Shown: positions 45,495 to 55,671 of the stretch, in pieces
Numbering within the stretch: position 1 is the stretch's first letter
Layout: every line of letters starts with the position of its first letter
Assembly (NCBI RefSeq): GCF_051020975.1
Contig: NC_135035.1
Span: 5,084,001 to 5,148,000 of the forward strand
DNA: 64,000 nt
Direction of reading: 5' to 3'
DNA from: Osmia lignaria lignaria
Taxonomy: Eukaryota; Arthropoda; Insecta; Hymenoptera; Megachilidae
The notes under the pieces: model-generated
Told to the model about the DNA's origin: nothing
The model's input: the letters and a program-made list of their open reading frames with translations, nothing else
Databases searched by the model: none
Program-made: the position numbers and the translations under genes

Positions 45495-45720
45495 CACTCG
45501 GACCGCGGACCCTGGAGAAAGCCCTAATTTTATTTTAATTTTGTATTTCATATTATTTCCATTTCCTAAATTTTTAAAGTATTAAAAATTATTTTTAAAT
45601 TATACTTACAACATACAAAACCCTTTCATTTAAAAATTATCCATTTAACTTTATGTTGATTCCTTTATACACGGTTTGTAAGTTTGGGTGACAATTGATT
45701 TAGGCTCCGCTGTCCAAGCG
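45495..45720. mobile_element. PiggyBac-like MITE with TTAA duplication
   Basis: The left end CACTCGGACCGCGGACC and right end (inverse) CGCTTGGACAGCGGAGCC lie directly between TTAA at 45491-45494 and TTAA at 45721-45724. The interior is AT-rich and shares blocks with 38828-38990. No transposase is present. Confidence 0.85.
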
Positions 45721-45954
45721 TTAAAAATTTAACAAGATTTGATGACAAGAGTACCATAATAAATTATTTATTCTACACTAATTTGAAGCTTATTGTTTGC
45801 TAACAATGCCTATACATATAAATGTTTCATCAATATTCTTAATACAAAAGCGCTGAAAGCGTTCTCATTTGATATGAAAAGAAAAATTCTTTTAAATTCT
45901 TTTAGATGCTATTATGAATTAGAAATTATGCAAAAGTCAATAGGAGTAACGCCC

Positions 45955-46150
45955 CATATCCGAATCGATCTTGAGACCTCCTGCGGGGAAACTGACAATG
46001 AGAAACTCTGAACGATCCTTGTCTCTCTTGCATAGAAAGACAGTCGAACAGTCGTGTTGGCATAAAATGGCTCAATTTAGAGGCGAAGAATATTTTCTCA
46101 AAATTCTTTTTCTAAAATATTCGGTTTATGCATAAATTATGCGTTTCTTC
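45955..46150 (+). repeat. Interspersed repeat, sister at 62.7 kb
   Basis: TTGAGACCTCCTGCGGGGAA, TTGTCTCTCTTGCATAGAAA and AAATATTCGGTTTATGC correspond to GTGAGACCTCAAGCGGAGAA, TTGTCTCTTTTGCATAGAAA and AAATATTCTGTGTGC at 62728-62910. Neither copy shows clear ends or coding sequence. The family is unknown. Confidence 0.65.
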
Positions 46151-46599
46151 CCAAATTGTAACTAAAAAACGTGAATTATTTTTCCGTGTTTCATTACTAT
46201 TTCGTTAAAGGTACACTTGCGATCGAATCAAGTTCCGCAGGAAAGATGGTAACGACCCGAACTTTCGTCTTTCCCCTTAGGCGTTCTGAAGGAAAATGAC
46301 GATGGAGGGTTGAAGGCCCCTTAGGCCTCTATGTACAGATATGTAGAGGAAAGCAGGGCGTCATAACTACTGCGGGTGAATTGATATTACCTTCGTTTAA
46401 AAACATGAATTTTACAATAAAACAACAAATTAAATTAATTGCTTTTAGTTTAAAAATTATATTAAACAGTAAACATGTTTAGCTCCAAAAAATTAAAATT
46501 AATATTTTTCTCCTTAATTAGAAAATATCAAATCAAACCTATATTTAATTGTTATGGATAAGAAACGAAAGTTAAACAATTTTCTTCGTGTCTATCACA

Positions 46600-47640
46600 A
46601 AGGGTAACTCGATGTTACATGCCACCTTGGGTGAATATGCCACTATCAAAGCCTTTTGAACTTTTTGTTTTACTATTAAACTATAAGAGTCAGATATTTG
46701 TAATTATTAGTCAATAAACATAATTAATCATACTATTATATAGTTTTATCTTTTCCTCTGTAACTACTTATACTTGCAAGATATTACGTATTAAAGTTAA
46801 CTGTGGCATATTACACCGAGTTATCCTACTCAAGGCCGGGGCGGCGTTAGGGTGGCGCGCGGTCGGGCATCGTCCCGCAGCCCGGTGTCCCTAGTATGCG
46901 AATATACCGATATTTTCTCATTGTCTTTTCTCTCTATCTACATCTCATATATAATATTACACAAATATGTGCTATATATGCTGCGACATTTATGTCTACA
47001 TCTTCCCTGACGCGTTTTTTAGCCCCTGAATGGGCGCCACGATAATCTTGCCCGGGGCGCCAATATTGCTAAAACCGGTCCTGATCCTACTGACGATGAA
47101 TCAATTTTCCAAGTCTTAGCCATTATTTAATTTCAATTATAGAAGAAAGGCAGTTGGAGCGTGATGAACACTGCGATTAGGGCGGTATGGCCATTGATTT
47201 CGGTGGTCAACGATTCCGTTTGCCTGTGTGAAATCCGGCAAAATCTTAACCTCAAAAAGAATGCTGTAGTATTAAAGGTTCAACAACTAAAAAATTGATC
47301 AAAATCTGTTATTATTATTTATGTCATCAAATTTGCTTCTAAGATTATTCATTATTAAAGAAATACTAAAAATTATAATTAGAAGCCATTGTGGCATAAC
47401 GCCCCGACGTAGTAACCATGTTACTCCGCTTAGCGAGTATAATGGTCAAAAATGACATTTTCTACATTGTCATTAAAACTACGAAATTAATAAGATTATT
47501 TAGAAAGGACAAGTTGAAATAAAATAGATTAAGAATTGTAGATTGTTTATACGTCGTTTTCTTCATTTTTGATTGTTAGATTACTTGAAAGGATAAATAA
47601 CATTGATAGTGGTCATAACGTCCCGCCTTCCCCTATAGGT
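46600..47640. repeat. Region of related inverted motifs hosting a hAT MITE
   Basis: GGTAACTCGATGTTACATGC (46604) mirrors GGCATATTACACCGAGTTAT (46805). Similar GGGCGTCATAACTACTGC (46350), GGCATAACGCCCCGACG (47394) and GGTCATAACGTCCCGCC (47613) motifs suggest several decayed copies of one terminal-repeat family. The boundaries are uncertain. Confidence 0.4.
46831..47083. mobile_element. hAT MITE with perfect 8-bp duplication
   Basis: The target ATCCTACT occurs at 46823-46830 and exactly again at 47084-47091. The ends CAAGGCCGGGGCGGCG and (inverse) CAGGACCGGTTTTAGC bracket 253 bp of partly GC-rich sequence with no coding capacity. Confidence 0.92.
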
Positions 47641-48949
47641 CTGTGGCTGTCAACCACTTGCGTATGAACGTTTACGCAGAAAAATTCGAATTGATATTTG
47701 TTCATTATTCATATTTGTCAGTTATGCATTAAATTTTATAATAATTATATTATCTTTCTATATTACTTTTAATAGTAACATTATCAAAGCTATGATTTTG
47801 AAAATTTCTGTTTCCCTAATATCGCCCTTTTTCTTAGGGAAGCCTGATTCGATCGTGAGTGTACTAGTGTAAACGTGTATAAATATTCCTGTAAACCCTT
47901 AACAATTACATTTTCAAAAGTAATAGTAAAATTATACAAATACAGATAAATGTAGGAACGTAATCATAGTAATTATCTCTTTACTAGGAATATTTTGTCT
48001 GCTTTGAATTTCAGCTAAATGTTCTGTTTTATACGCTCTACAAAATCTGTAACTAATTAATTACATAACTCAAAATTAATGAGAAAGATAAGAAAAATAT
48101 TTTCACCCAGTTTCCCTGTATAAAATGACCATATTAAACGTTACAATATTTTCTTATTTTTTATGATGCTTAATAACTGCTCAAAGACTTGTAACCAGTA
48201 ATGTGAGTCATTCACAGCGGCAAGGTTAAACGTAAAATATCGTTTGCAGTATTAAAACGTCAATTAACTTTATCACTGTAACTGACTATCAGAGGAACGT
48301 TAATCGCATAGATGAACGTATTAGAGGGATTCAAAGTATTACGCAAAGCGACTTAAAGTGGCGTGTTTCGTGAAAAAGTGAGAACAAATTAAACTTCCGG
48401 CTTGACAAATATTAAATATGTAAACACAGGGAAATGATCTCAACATATGTCTATCATAAAGGTCAAAGCTTCTCTTCCTTTTAAAAGAACTACCAACTGC
48501 TCCATAAATGTTTAAAAACAGGATTTTTAAAACACTTCTTCCATCTGCGTTTTGAGCATTAAAGACTGTAATAAAGTTATAATATATTTCAAGGTGACAG
48601 ATCAATCTTTTCCTGGTTCTAACATGTTTTAGGTACATTTAATTTGCAGAAGTTTTATGTTTAGTATGTTTAGCATAGAACACCACAAACCCTTTGCACT
48701 CTTATGGCAAGTTGTACTGCCATGCCCTGATAAGCATAACAATTACTTAGATTGAACTGTCAACACATAGCTGATACGTTTGAGGTGCAAGAAATTGTAG
48801 TATCACAAATGAATATAGTTTATTAGAATGAATAATAAAAATTGTATTCAATAGGATATATGTATAAGATACTGAATTTACACCAAGGTAGTTCGCGGAA
48901 TCAAGGTTCTTCACTCTTCGAAAGTCAACCTTAATATTTTTGGATGCCG
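47641..48949. other. No recognisable gene
   Basis: AT-rich. A CCCTTTGCACTCTTATGGC motif at 48691 resembles a piggyBac-like end but has no partner that I found. Confidence 0.45.
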
Positions 48950-49180
48950 GCGAAAGAATGATGGCGTTTCGTCTCTGGAACCGTCCAGTAGAACTCGTCA
49001 GTGGGGCTGACGTGGACGGTCCCTGCTCCAGACGTCTGGGTTCTACATTCTCAGAACGACAAGGCCCGTGATGGAGCGCTTGCGAGAAAGGATGGAGTGT
49101 TACTTGCGGCTTTTGCGGCTATCACGGGAAAGAGGCCCAGCGCCCCGGGGCGCTATTATAAACTTCTGGTACATTTAATT
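48950..49180. other. GC-rich unexplained segment
   Basis: It contains GAACCGTCCAGTAGAACTCG, an inverse GACGTGGACGGTCC, and AGCGCCCCGGGGCGCT. A 61-codon plus frame spans it without family resemblance. It may be the leader of a retroelement or an isolated exon-like piece. Confidence 0.35.
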
Positions 49181-49225
49181 TCCTAATCGAAATTTCTCCC
49201 TCTGTCAACACATCAGGCACATGTA

Positions 49226-49389
49226 CTGTATGCGTCCACTAAGTTGAGACTTCTAAGGAATTGGGTCGGATTGGTCGGAGCTAGTAGAAATGAAATGTCG
49301 CGTGACAAAGAAAAAGAATGGTATATGCGTCGACAGAGAAAAAGAACAATAAGCGTCGCCTAGAGTCTCAACTTAGTGGACGCATACAG
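49226..49389. mobile_element. MITE with CTGTATGCGTCC ends
   Basis: CTGTATGCGTCCACTAAGTT and its perfect inverse continue through GAGAC for 25 bp. They are flanked by TA inside matching GTAC sequences. Total length is 164 bp with a purine-rich core. Confidence 0.85.
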
Positions 49390-49639
49390 TACTGTGCAGA
49401 GATGAGATGTTGCGGAGGCTAAGGAGTGACTCCTCGGTCTGTCCCGCCTAGTTCCAACGTCGTCACGCACCCACACCACTTAACATATACTTATTGAACA
49501 GGTTGTATCATCTATTAAAATATTAGCTAAAAATTCTCCCCTTGTGTAATTTCTTTCTGTTCCTACACTACGAAATAGCAAAATTCTATTATTTAATTTA
49601 GACGCTCCAATTTTAATATAACGATCAGTTCGCATTAAA

Positions 49640-50030
49640 AAAAATAATAAAACCAATATAACACCCTTTCAAAAGGCAGACTAAACGTTAGTGACGCTCA
49701 ACCTAAAAATCGTGGCGACCCGGTACACTGACAATGAGTTGCATTGAACTTGTCGCAGTGAAGTTGGCTACAAATTCACGCGTCGCTGAGCCAATAGCGA
49801 GATCGGTTTGTAGCCAACTTCACTAACACATTCACACCGCGTCGTCAGCACCTCGCCGATCAGTTCACTGACGCGGCGTGAATGTGTTAGTGCGCCAACT
49901 TCACTGCGACAACTTCGATGGAAGTCAGCGTACAACGTGTTCCCTTGTAGGTCGGTTAGGTTGAACATCACTAACGTTCAACCTGACTTTGTCTTTTGAA
50001 GGAGCGTTATATTGGTTTTATTCTTTTTTT
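49640..50030. mobile_element. Foldback with a nested palindromic MITE at its centre
   Basis: The outer arms share AATAAAACCAATATAAC, TTCAAAAG, ACGTTAGTGA and CAACCTAA in inverted order. The centre (about 49725-49935) is a member of the 30691 family, with GAGTTGCATTGAACTTGTCG, AGTGAAGTTGGC and a rearranged, partly duplicated core. Confidence 0.75.
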
Positions 50031-50094
50031 TAATCATGTTGTGCCAATCCGACATTCTTGAAACTTATACGGATATTAGATAAGTAATAAAGGG

Positions 50095-50884
50095 TTGTTC
50101 CTAATTTTTTCGGTGGGTGTCACTCAAGGGGTTGTTTATAAAAATCACCCTCAAAAATGTATTTATTAATTTTCAACCCTTAATCATCGAATAAAAATTT
50201 CAAGTACAGCTATTTAGTACCTACTATTTGCACTTAAGTGTGTTCAAAGTTTTCGAGAAATAAAATAGTAAAGTTTAGGGTTGTTACCCTCATATCTCCC
50301 TTACCAGGGGGGATAGGGGGCTGAAATTGCTCACAGTTGTTCTTTAGGCAAAAAGCATTATGTGGTATAAGTATTAACCGAAATTGCTACTAGGGTCGAT
50401 TCGCTATACTTATACGGCTAGATCCTTTAGATCAGGGGCGGGCCAAATTCCAGAAATAATATTTCCTGCCGGGCCACGCACCTAATTTTTTTTTTGTTAA
50501 TTAAAGTAAACAAGCAAGCGTGCTATAGCTTCGACCACATCGTCGCTCATGATGTAATATTCTTTTGGTGATATGTACAATAAAGTTAACATTTATGTTC
50601 ATTTGACCTAGCTCCGCGGGCCTCGTGTTGGCCACCCCTGTTTTAGATCGTTACCAAAATCAATTAATACTAACTGCATATCCTTAACACGTTTCTTCCG
50701 TGATTCCTCTGATGTACTACTCACATCTTTTACAGACTTTTTCACACCGCTACAGAATTAATGTAATTTATTTGCAAAACAGTACCATAAATTTAGTATA
50801 ATTTTGAGGAAAAAAATTAATATATCGACTGTTCAATAAAAACAGGCATCTATAGTAATAACTCACTAAAAAAAATTAGGAACA
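50095..50884. mobile_element. Element with TGTTCCTAATTTTTT ends, hosting a hAT MITE
   Basis: TGTTCCTAATTTTTTCGGTG at the left and the inverse TGTTCCTAATTTTTTTTAGT at the right delimit about 0.8 kb (0.58 kb without the nested insert). The ends recall Tc1/mariner relatives. No transposase is recognised. Confidence 0.65.
50433..50640. mobile_element. hAT MITE, 208 bp
   Basis: CAGGGGCGGGCCAAATTC at the left and the inverse CAGGGGTGGCCAACACGAGG at the right are classic hAT ends. The flanking 8-mers are CTTTAGAT (50425-50432) and TTTTAGAT (50641-50648), 7 of 8 identical. Confidence 0.92.
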
Positions 50885-51269
50885 TATAATTATAATACAT
50901 TATCTGGTTACTACAACTAAATAAAAATCTCTTAAAGCATCCGATTTCTTTTTAAAAACTTAAATATATACGAAATTTTGAAATGAGAAAACGTGCAAAA
51001 GAAATCTCAGAATATTTGTTAAAAAATTACTAATAATTTCAAGTTTAACGACAGAAGAAACATCAAACTTCAGAAGAAAGATTATTTTTGTAAATTGCCT
51101 ACTGTCAATATTGTTTTGGTAACTTTAAAATTAAATACGGGTTGAACGTGTCGTATTAAAATGCAATATATTATACATATTATGTACACGTAATTCTTGA
51201 TGTGCAGGATTTACATATGTTATACTAATACTATACAGCAATTTTAATTAGTTTATAAAGTAGACCAGC

Positions 51270-51540
51270 GCCGGATTAAAGAGAGATCTAAAGGTGGCTA
51301 CAACCCCGGGCCCCAGTTTGTGGGGGTCCTGTTATAAGTCTTCTGTTTACTACGTCAAGAGATACTGCATGTAACATTTTTTTTTTACCCTTTTTCTTTA
51401 CGGTTAAATATTATTTAGTTTTATTTAGAATAAATTTCAATTTTTTAATCAAGTTTATCAACCAAAAGGGCCAAAGGGCTTTAAGATTTGATAGAACCAA
51501 GTCCCCAAAAACAATTCAGTCCTGAAAATAGACTACAAAA
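51270..51540 (+). repeat. Interspersed repeat, 9.6 kb family
   Basis: GCGCCGGATTAAAG, GAGATCTAAAGG, GGGCCCCAGTTTGTGGGGGT and TTATAAGTCTTCTGTTTACT match the family. This copy shows what may be the true left end (CAGCGCCGG) and a right end near CAGTCCTG, which would make it hAT-like. Confidence 0.65.
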
Positions 51541-51649
51541 TTTGTATGCAAATATATATTATTATATAACAATTTCATTTTCTACGTGATTTAAAATGTT
51601 ATCTTAATTCGCATATTGTACATATATTTTATAAATTTCAGATAACTTA

Positions 51650-52471
51650 CAGTGCCAAACAAAAATATTGGCACAGGCTAGAGTTTCACATAAAACCCTA
51701 AAAAATACGTTTTATTGTTTTTTTCTAATATACAACTGTTAAGTCTAACATAAAAATATTAAAAATCATAAATCTTAAGCACGAATATAATAAAACAAGA
51801 TAATAAAATATACATAAAGGTCTGTATTCAGCAGAACAAAAGTATTGGCACATTTACAACTTTTCAACATAAATAATTATAATATTCAATTGAATATTTC
51901 GTATATAATTACTGCTTTTAAATAATTAGGCATTGAGTGCACTAACTTTTTGATCATTTCTGAATCTGTTTTCTGTCATTCTTCCAAAAGTACTTTCTTT
52001 AGGTTTAACCTATATTCAATTAAGACTTCCTTTCTTTATGTAAATACAATACAATGTTTTTTTTTTAGAAATTTTTGTTTCCTGGGTTTTTTCTTCCCAT
52101 ACTTACGATTTTCTACTTTCTTCTTAAAATTTGTTTACTAACTTTAACAAATGACGATGAGTTGGAATCGAGAGATTTCCCCAGACGTAACATGCACACC
52201 AACATTACAAATGTTTAATTACAGTATAGCATAGTAATAAATTTTTAAAATGTGCCAATACTTCTGTTACACTGAAAACAGACCCTTATGTGAACATCCT
52301 AATCTTACTTCATTACAGTTCTTCTTACAATTTATCCTTACGACATATTTAAACTTTAGACTTAGAAATTATATTTTACAAAAAGATTAAACAAAAAATC
52401 GTAATTTTTACCGATTTATACAGAATTTTATATGAAACTCTAGCTTGTGTCAATACTTTTGTGTGGCACTG
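51650..52471. mobile_element. Internally deleted Tc1-like element with IR/DR ends
   Basis: CAGTGCCAAACAAAAATATT and its inverse are flanked by TA (51648-51649, 52472-52473). A second copy of the AAAAGTATTGGCACA motif lies inside each end (about 51838 and 52257), giving two sites per terminal repeat. The outer repeats extend through GCTAGAGTTTCATATAAAA-like sequence. An 822-bp length and the minus-strand transposase remnants fit an internal deletion derivative. Confidence 0.88.
51901..52100 (-). pseudogene. Tc1-like transposase remnants
   Basis: Minus-strand ATG at 52100 starts MGRKNPGNKNF and soon stops. Further on, a second piece reads QKTDSEMIKKLVHSMPNYLK then AVIIY. The LV-SMP-RL-AVI pattern is the conserved C-terminus of Tc1 transposases, with a TGA just before it where the family has Trp. 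Start and tail lie some 100 bp apart, so nearly the whole DNA-binding and catalytic region has been lost. Confidence 0.65.
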
Positions 52472-52473
52472 TA

Positions 52474-53149
52474 TTTTCTTATTCGTTTGATATAAATGCA
52501 TAGACAGCTGCAGTGCATTTATGAATTTTTTATAATTGATGTACAATATTTGAACACATTGGTGGAATTGTGCACATCTATCTTGTTTCAAATCATCAGC
52601 TCGAAATGCGTAATAAATGGACATAAAATAATTTATTTATCCTTGCTTGCGAAATACGCCACTGTACGATTGTGAGAAAAAGACCGTGAAGAACGATGCA
52701 TGCATAAATGCACACGAGACAGATCCACATGCTTTCGACGCCGCATTGATACGTCAATTTAATGCGTTCCTGCTTATTTATTGCACGAATTGCAGTTGCA
52801 TCAGAGACGTGCCGCGATGCGTCGTGACTATTTAACCAACTTGATTAAACATCCGTGACTGTTCTTAATAATCTTTCGTTATCAAAGTTACGTAAAATTT
52901 TGTATCGACGAATAACAAAAAGGAAATCACATTTATCTTTATTGTTGTATTTGTTTTTACTGCTTGATTTTAAGTTCCTGAATTTTCAATTGTAATTAAC
53001 TAACAGGAATATTAATAATTTACAATTAGTGCAAAGCACTAAATTAAGGCGGCGCGATATAGCGGTTATGTAACAAAGCATAACTTATAGCGTTATTCAA
53101 AGAGGGGACTTTGACCTCCCATTTCAGGTGGAAGGAGTGGTCCCAGAGC
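52474..53149. other. No recognisable gene
   Basis: A 62-codon plus frame (52647-52835) has no family match. The rest is AT-rich. Confidence 0.45.
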
Positions 53150-53369
53150 AGGCCTGTCCAAGTAGGGGAAATTACTCCTGGAACACATGTTTTTGGTCCC
53201 CTTCCAACGCTGCTCCTTCAAGTAAGGTGGGACGGTTCCAACTACCGTCTCTCCGTCTTTCCTACCGTCTTTGGTAGTCGGAACCGTCCCATCTTACTTG
53301 AAGGAGCAGCGTTGGAAGGGGACCCAAAACATGTGTTCCAGGAGTGGATTCCCCTACTTGGACAGGCCT
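53150..53369. mobile_element. Intact compact foldback MITE, 220 bp
   Basis: AGGCCTGTCCAAGTAGGGGA and its inverse start arms of about 95 bp around CTACCGTCTCTCCGTCTTTC. It is the uninterrupted counterpart of the 139-1830 element. Frames in both directions are mirror products of the palindrome. Confidence 0.85.
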
Positions 53370-55065
53370 GTCCTAGAGGTCTGAAAATTTGGACTTGCTT
53401 CCGGTTATCGAACCTTCTGCGTTCAATGGTCAAGGTCCCAAGTCGATACCTCTTACCGTTTGGCCGCTACGGAAAGAGATAGACAGACAGACATTCATGG
53501 CAATTGCAATGGTGATCGCGGCCCACCTGGGGAGGGGTGGCCGCGCTGCCAAAAATGATTGTGGTCAACTATAAAATGGTGACGAATTTACTTTTACTCA
53601 ATAATGTATAACAACAAAATCCTGTACATTCATTCCAAAAAGTAAGTTAAATAAAAGATAAAATGAAAAATGGTAATTTTCTTGTTTTAAATGTAATTAA
53701 AATGTACAACGAGATAGAATGATAATTTCTTGCTCTATAATTTTATATCTAATTTCACTAATAACTGATAGGTGTAGATGTTCATTAAAAAGTACTGACA
53801 ATCTTATTATATTTATATTTATAATTTACAATACAATTTGAGAAGATTTGCATAATTTCATTATTTATAGCTAATAATAATTCGAACATACAAATTCTAA
53901 TACTACATAATTTTATTTTTAGAGCAAATTTCGTATTTACTCTGTAACTACCCTCCCGATTGAGACAGAGGGTTGAAACTCGGAGTATAATGTTTTCTTT
54001 TGGTATTTTGCTAAAAGGTGCATTGCTAGGTACAATTGATTAAAGGGCACTTTTGACCATTTTATCTTGTTATAATCTTTTGTGTAAATTAAGTTTTTAA
54101 ATACTGGCCAAGGATAACACGAATACTCTATTTTCAAGTGTTTATATCTCCAAAACTAAACACAAATCGTAAAATAGTGAGCGAATTTTTTATTTGTTTT
54201 TGAATCGAGAATCTACGCTTTCCGGATTGAATACTATTTTTAGGATACCTTCGGGACTCCAATAGATTTTTCTGCGTATCATTGTTTCTTTTAACTTATG
54301 TTTTGTGTAAATTAATGCACATAAAGTATTATGCTACTTTCCACCTGTCTTCGTTTGCTCTATCGATAATATAAACTGTGAGCGTCAGAAGAATACACTT
54401 TGAAGTCAGCATTGAACATACATAACCGCGGACAAGAAACACGTGCTGTCAACTATTATTGACACAAGCTTTATCATATTACACTTAATTACACAAATGT
54501 GTAGTTTTACTTTCGTATGCACCGGGCAGAATATTTCTGACGTACGATAATTGTAAACAGCACATTACTTTGTATTGTAATGAATTCGAAACCAGAATAG
54601 CTATACTCGAACTGCTTACGAGATATACATTATACACTGTGGAATAAGTCTTCGTATAAATTATTTAAATTAAGTAGCTTCATTTTTGAACGTAGATGTT
54701 CAGGTATACAGATTCAATATTAGTAGGATATACAAAAAATTAAATATTTAATTTGCAAATTAAGGCTGTAGTATTATTGCTTGCTCGATATTATTAGAAA
54801 TAAAAAATTATAAACTGATTATAATGAGCAAAATTATTACTTCTTTTACTTTAAATTAATTACTCTGTGCAAGGTTAAGAATGTTCTGTCCCAAAGGGTT
54901 AATCGTTTAAATGCTTTAAATAATTAGAAATATTTAAGGTGTAGCGATTACCCCTAAGCAGAATAGAAACGTGCCTGAAAAAGGGGCCACCATAGAGATG
55001 TTTATCATTACTACATGAAATAAATAAATCTGCTGGCTTTGACTTCTAAATTTAATTAAAATAAA
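53370..55065. other. No recognisable gene
   Basis: 53385-53560 is GC-richer (GGTGATCGCGGCCCACCTGG) without a supported frame. The rest is AT-rich with nothing identified. Confidence 0.45.
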
Positions 55066-55150
55066 CAGGGTGTTTTGCTTAAAAAATATTTTTAGTATTA
55101 TAACAAATATAGAAGATATTTAGGTGGCCTGTTTTAAGCGAAAAACCCTG
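55066..55150. mobile_element. Very short MITE, 85 bp
   Basis: CAGGGTGTTTTGCTTAAAAA at the left and the inverse CAGGGTTTTTCGCTTAAAAC at the right, TA after the right end. Confidence 0.7.
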
Positions 55151-55455
55151 TATGCATAAGAAGGGCTCGGCTTTCGTTTCTATGCCCAGGGCCCGAAAAG
55201 CTTCAGACGTCGCCCTGTTAAAGTGTTAGAAATACGTTTAGTTATAATAGCTGGCTAGGTACTTTATTTCTATTAAGATAATATGAACATAATATTAATG
55301 TAGAAATGATGAAAATACTAATTACTGCAATATAAAAATTACAAAAGCAGCACTTTAAAATGTGGAGAATATGTTAACGAAAGGCTTTAATTATTATTAA
55401 TCATTTTGGTGAGGTTACTAGTAAATCATTGTTATCCTATCTGTTATCACATATT

Positions 55456-55671
55456 CAGAGTGTTCCACTTAAATTGAACCATGCAACCATGAACACAAGA
55501 TACTGCATTTATCGCCTTCAATTGCAATATGCACTATGCAATATAATAGTTCTTACAAACTATTTAATTAAAAAATGTAAATATGAAACTTTGAACATTA
55601 TCAAGTTTAACTGTAACTATATTTTGCAGAAATATGATCATGACGTGGTTCACTTCAAATGAAACACCCTG
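55456..55671. mobile_element. MITE with CAGAGTGTTCCACTT ends
   Basis: CAGAGTGTTCCACTTAAATT and the inverse of the right end CAGGGTGTTTCATTTGAAGT pair over about 25 bp. TA follows the right end. A 77-codon frame covering it is incidental. Confidence 0.7.
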
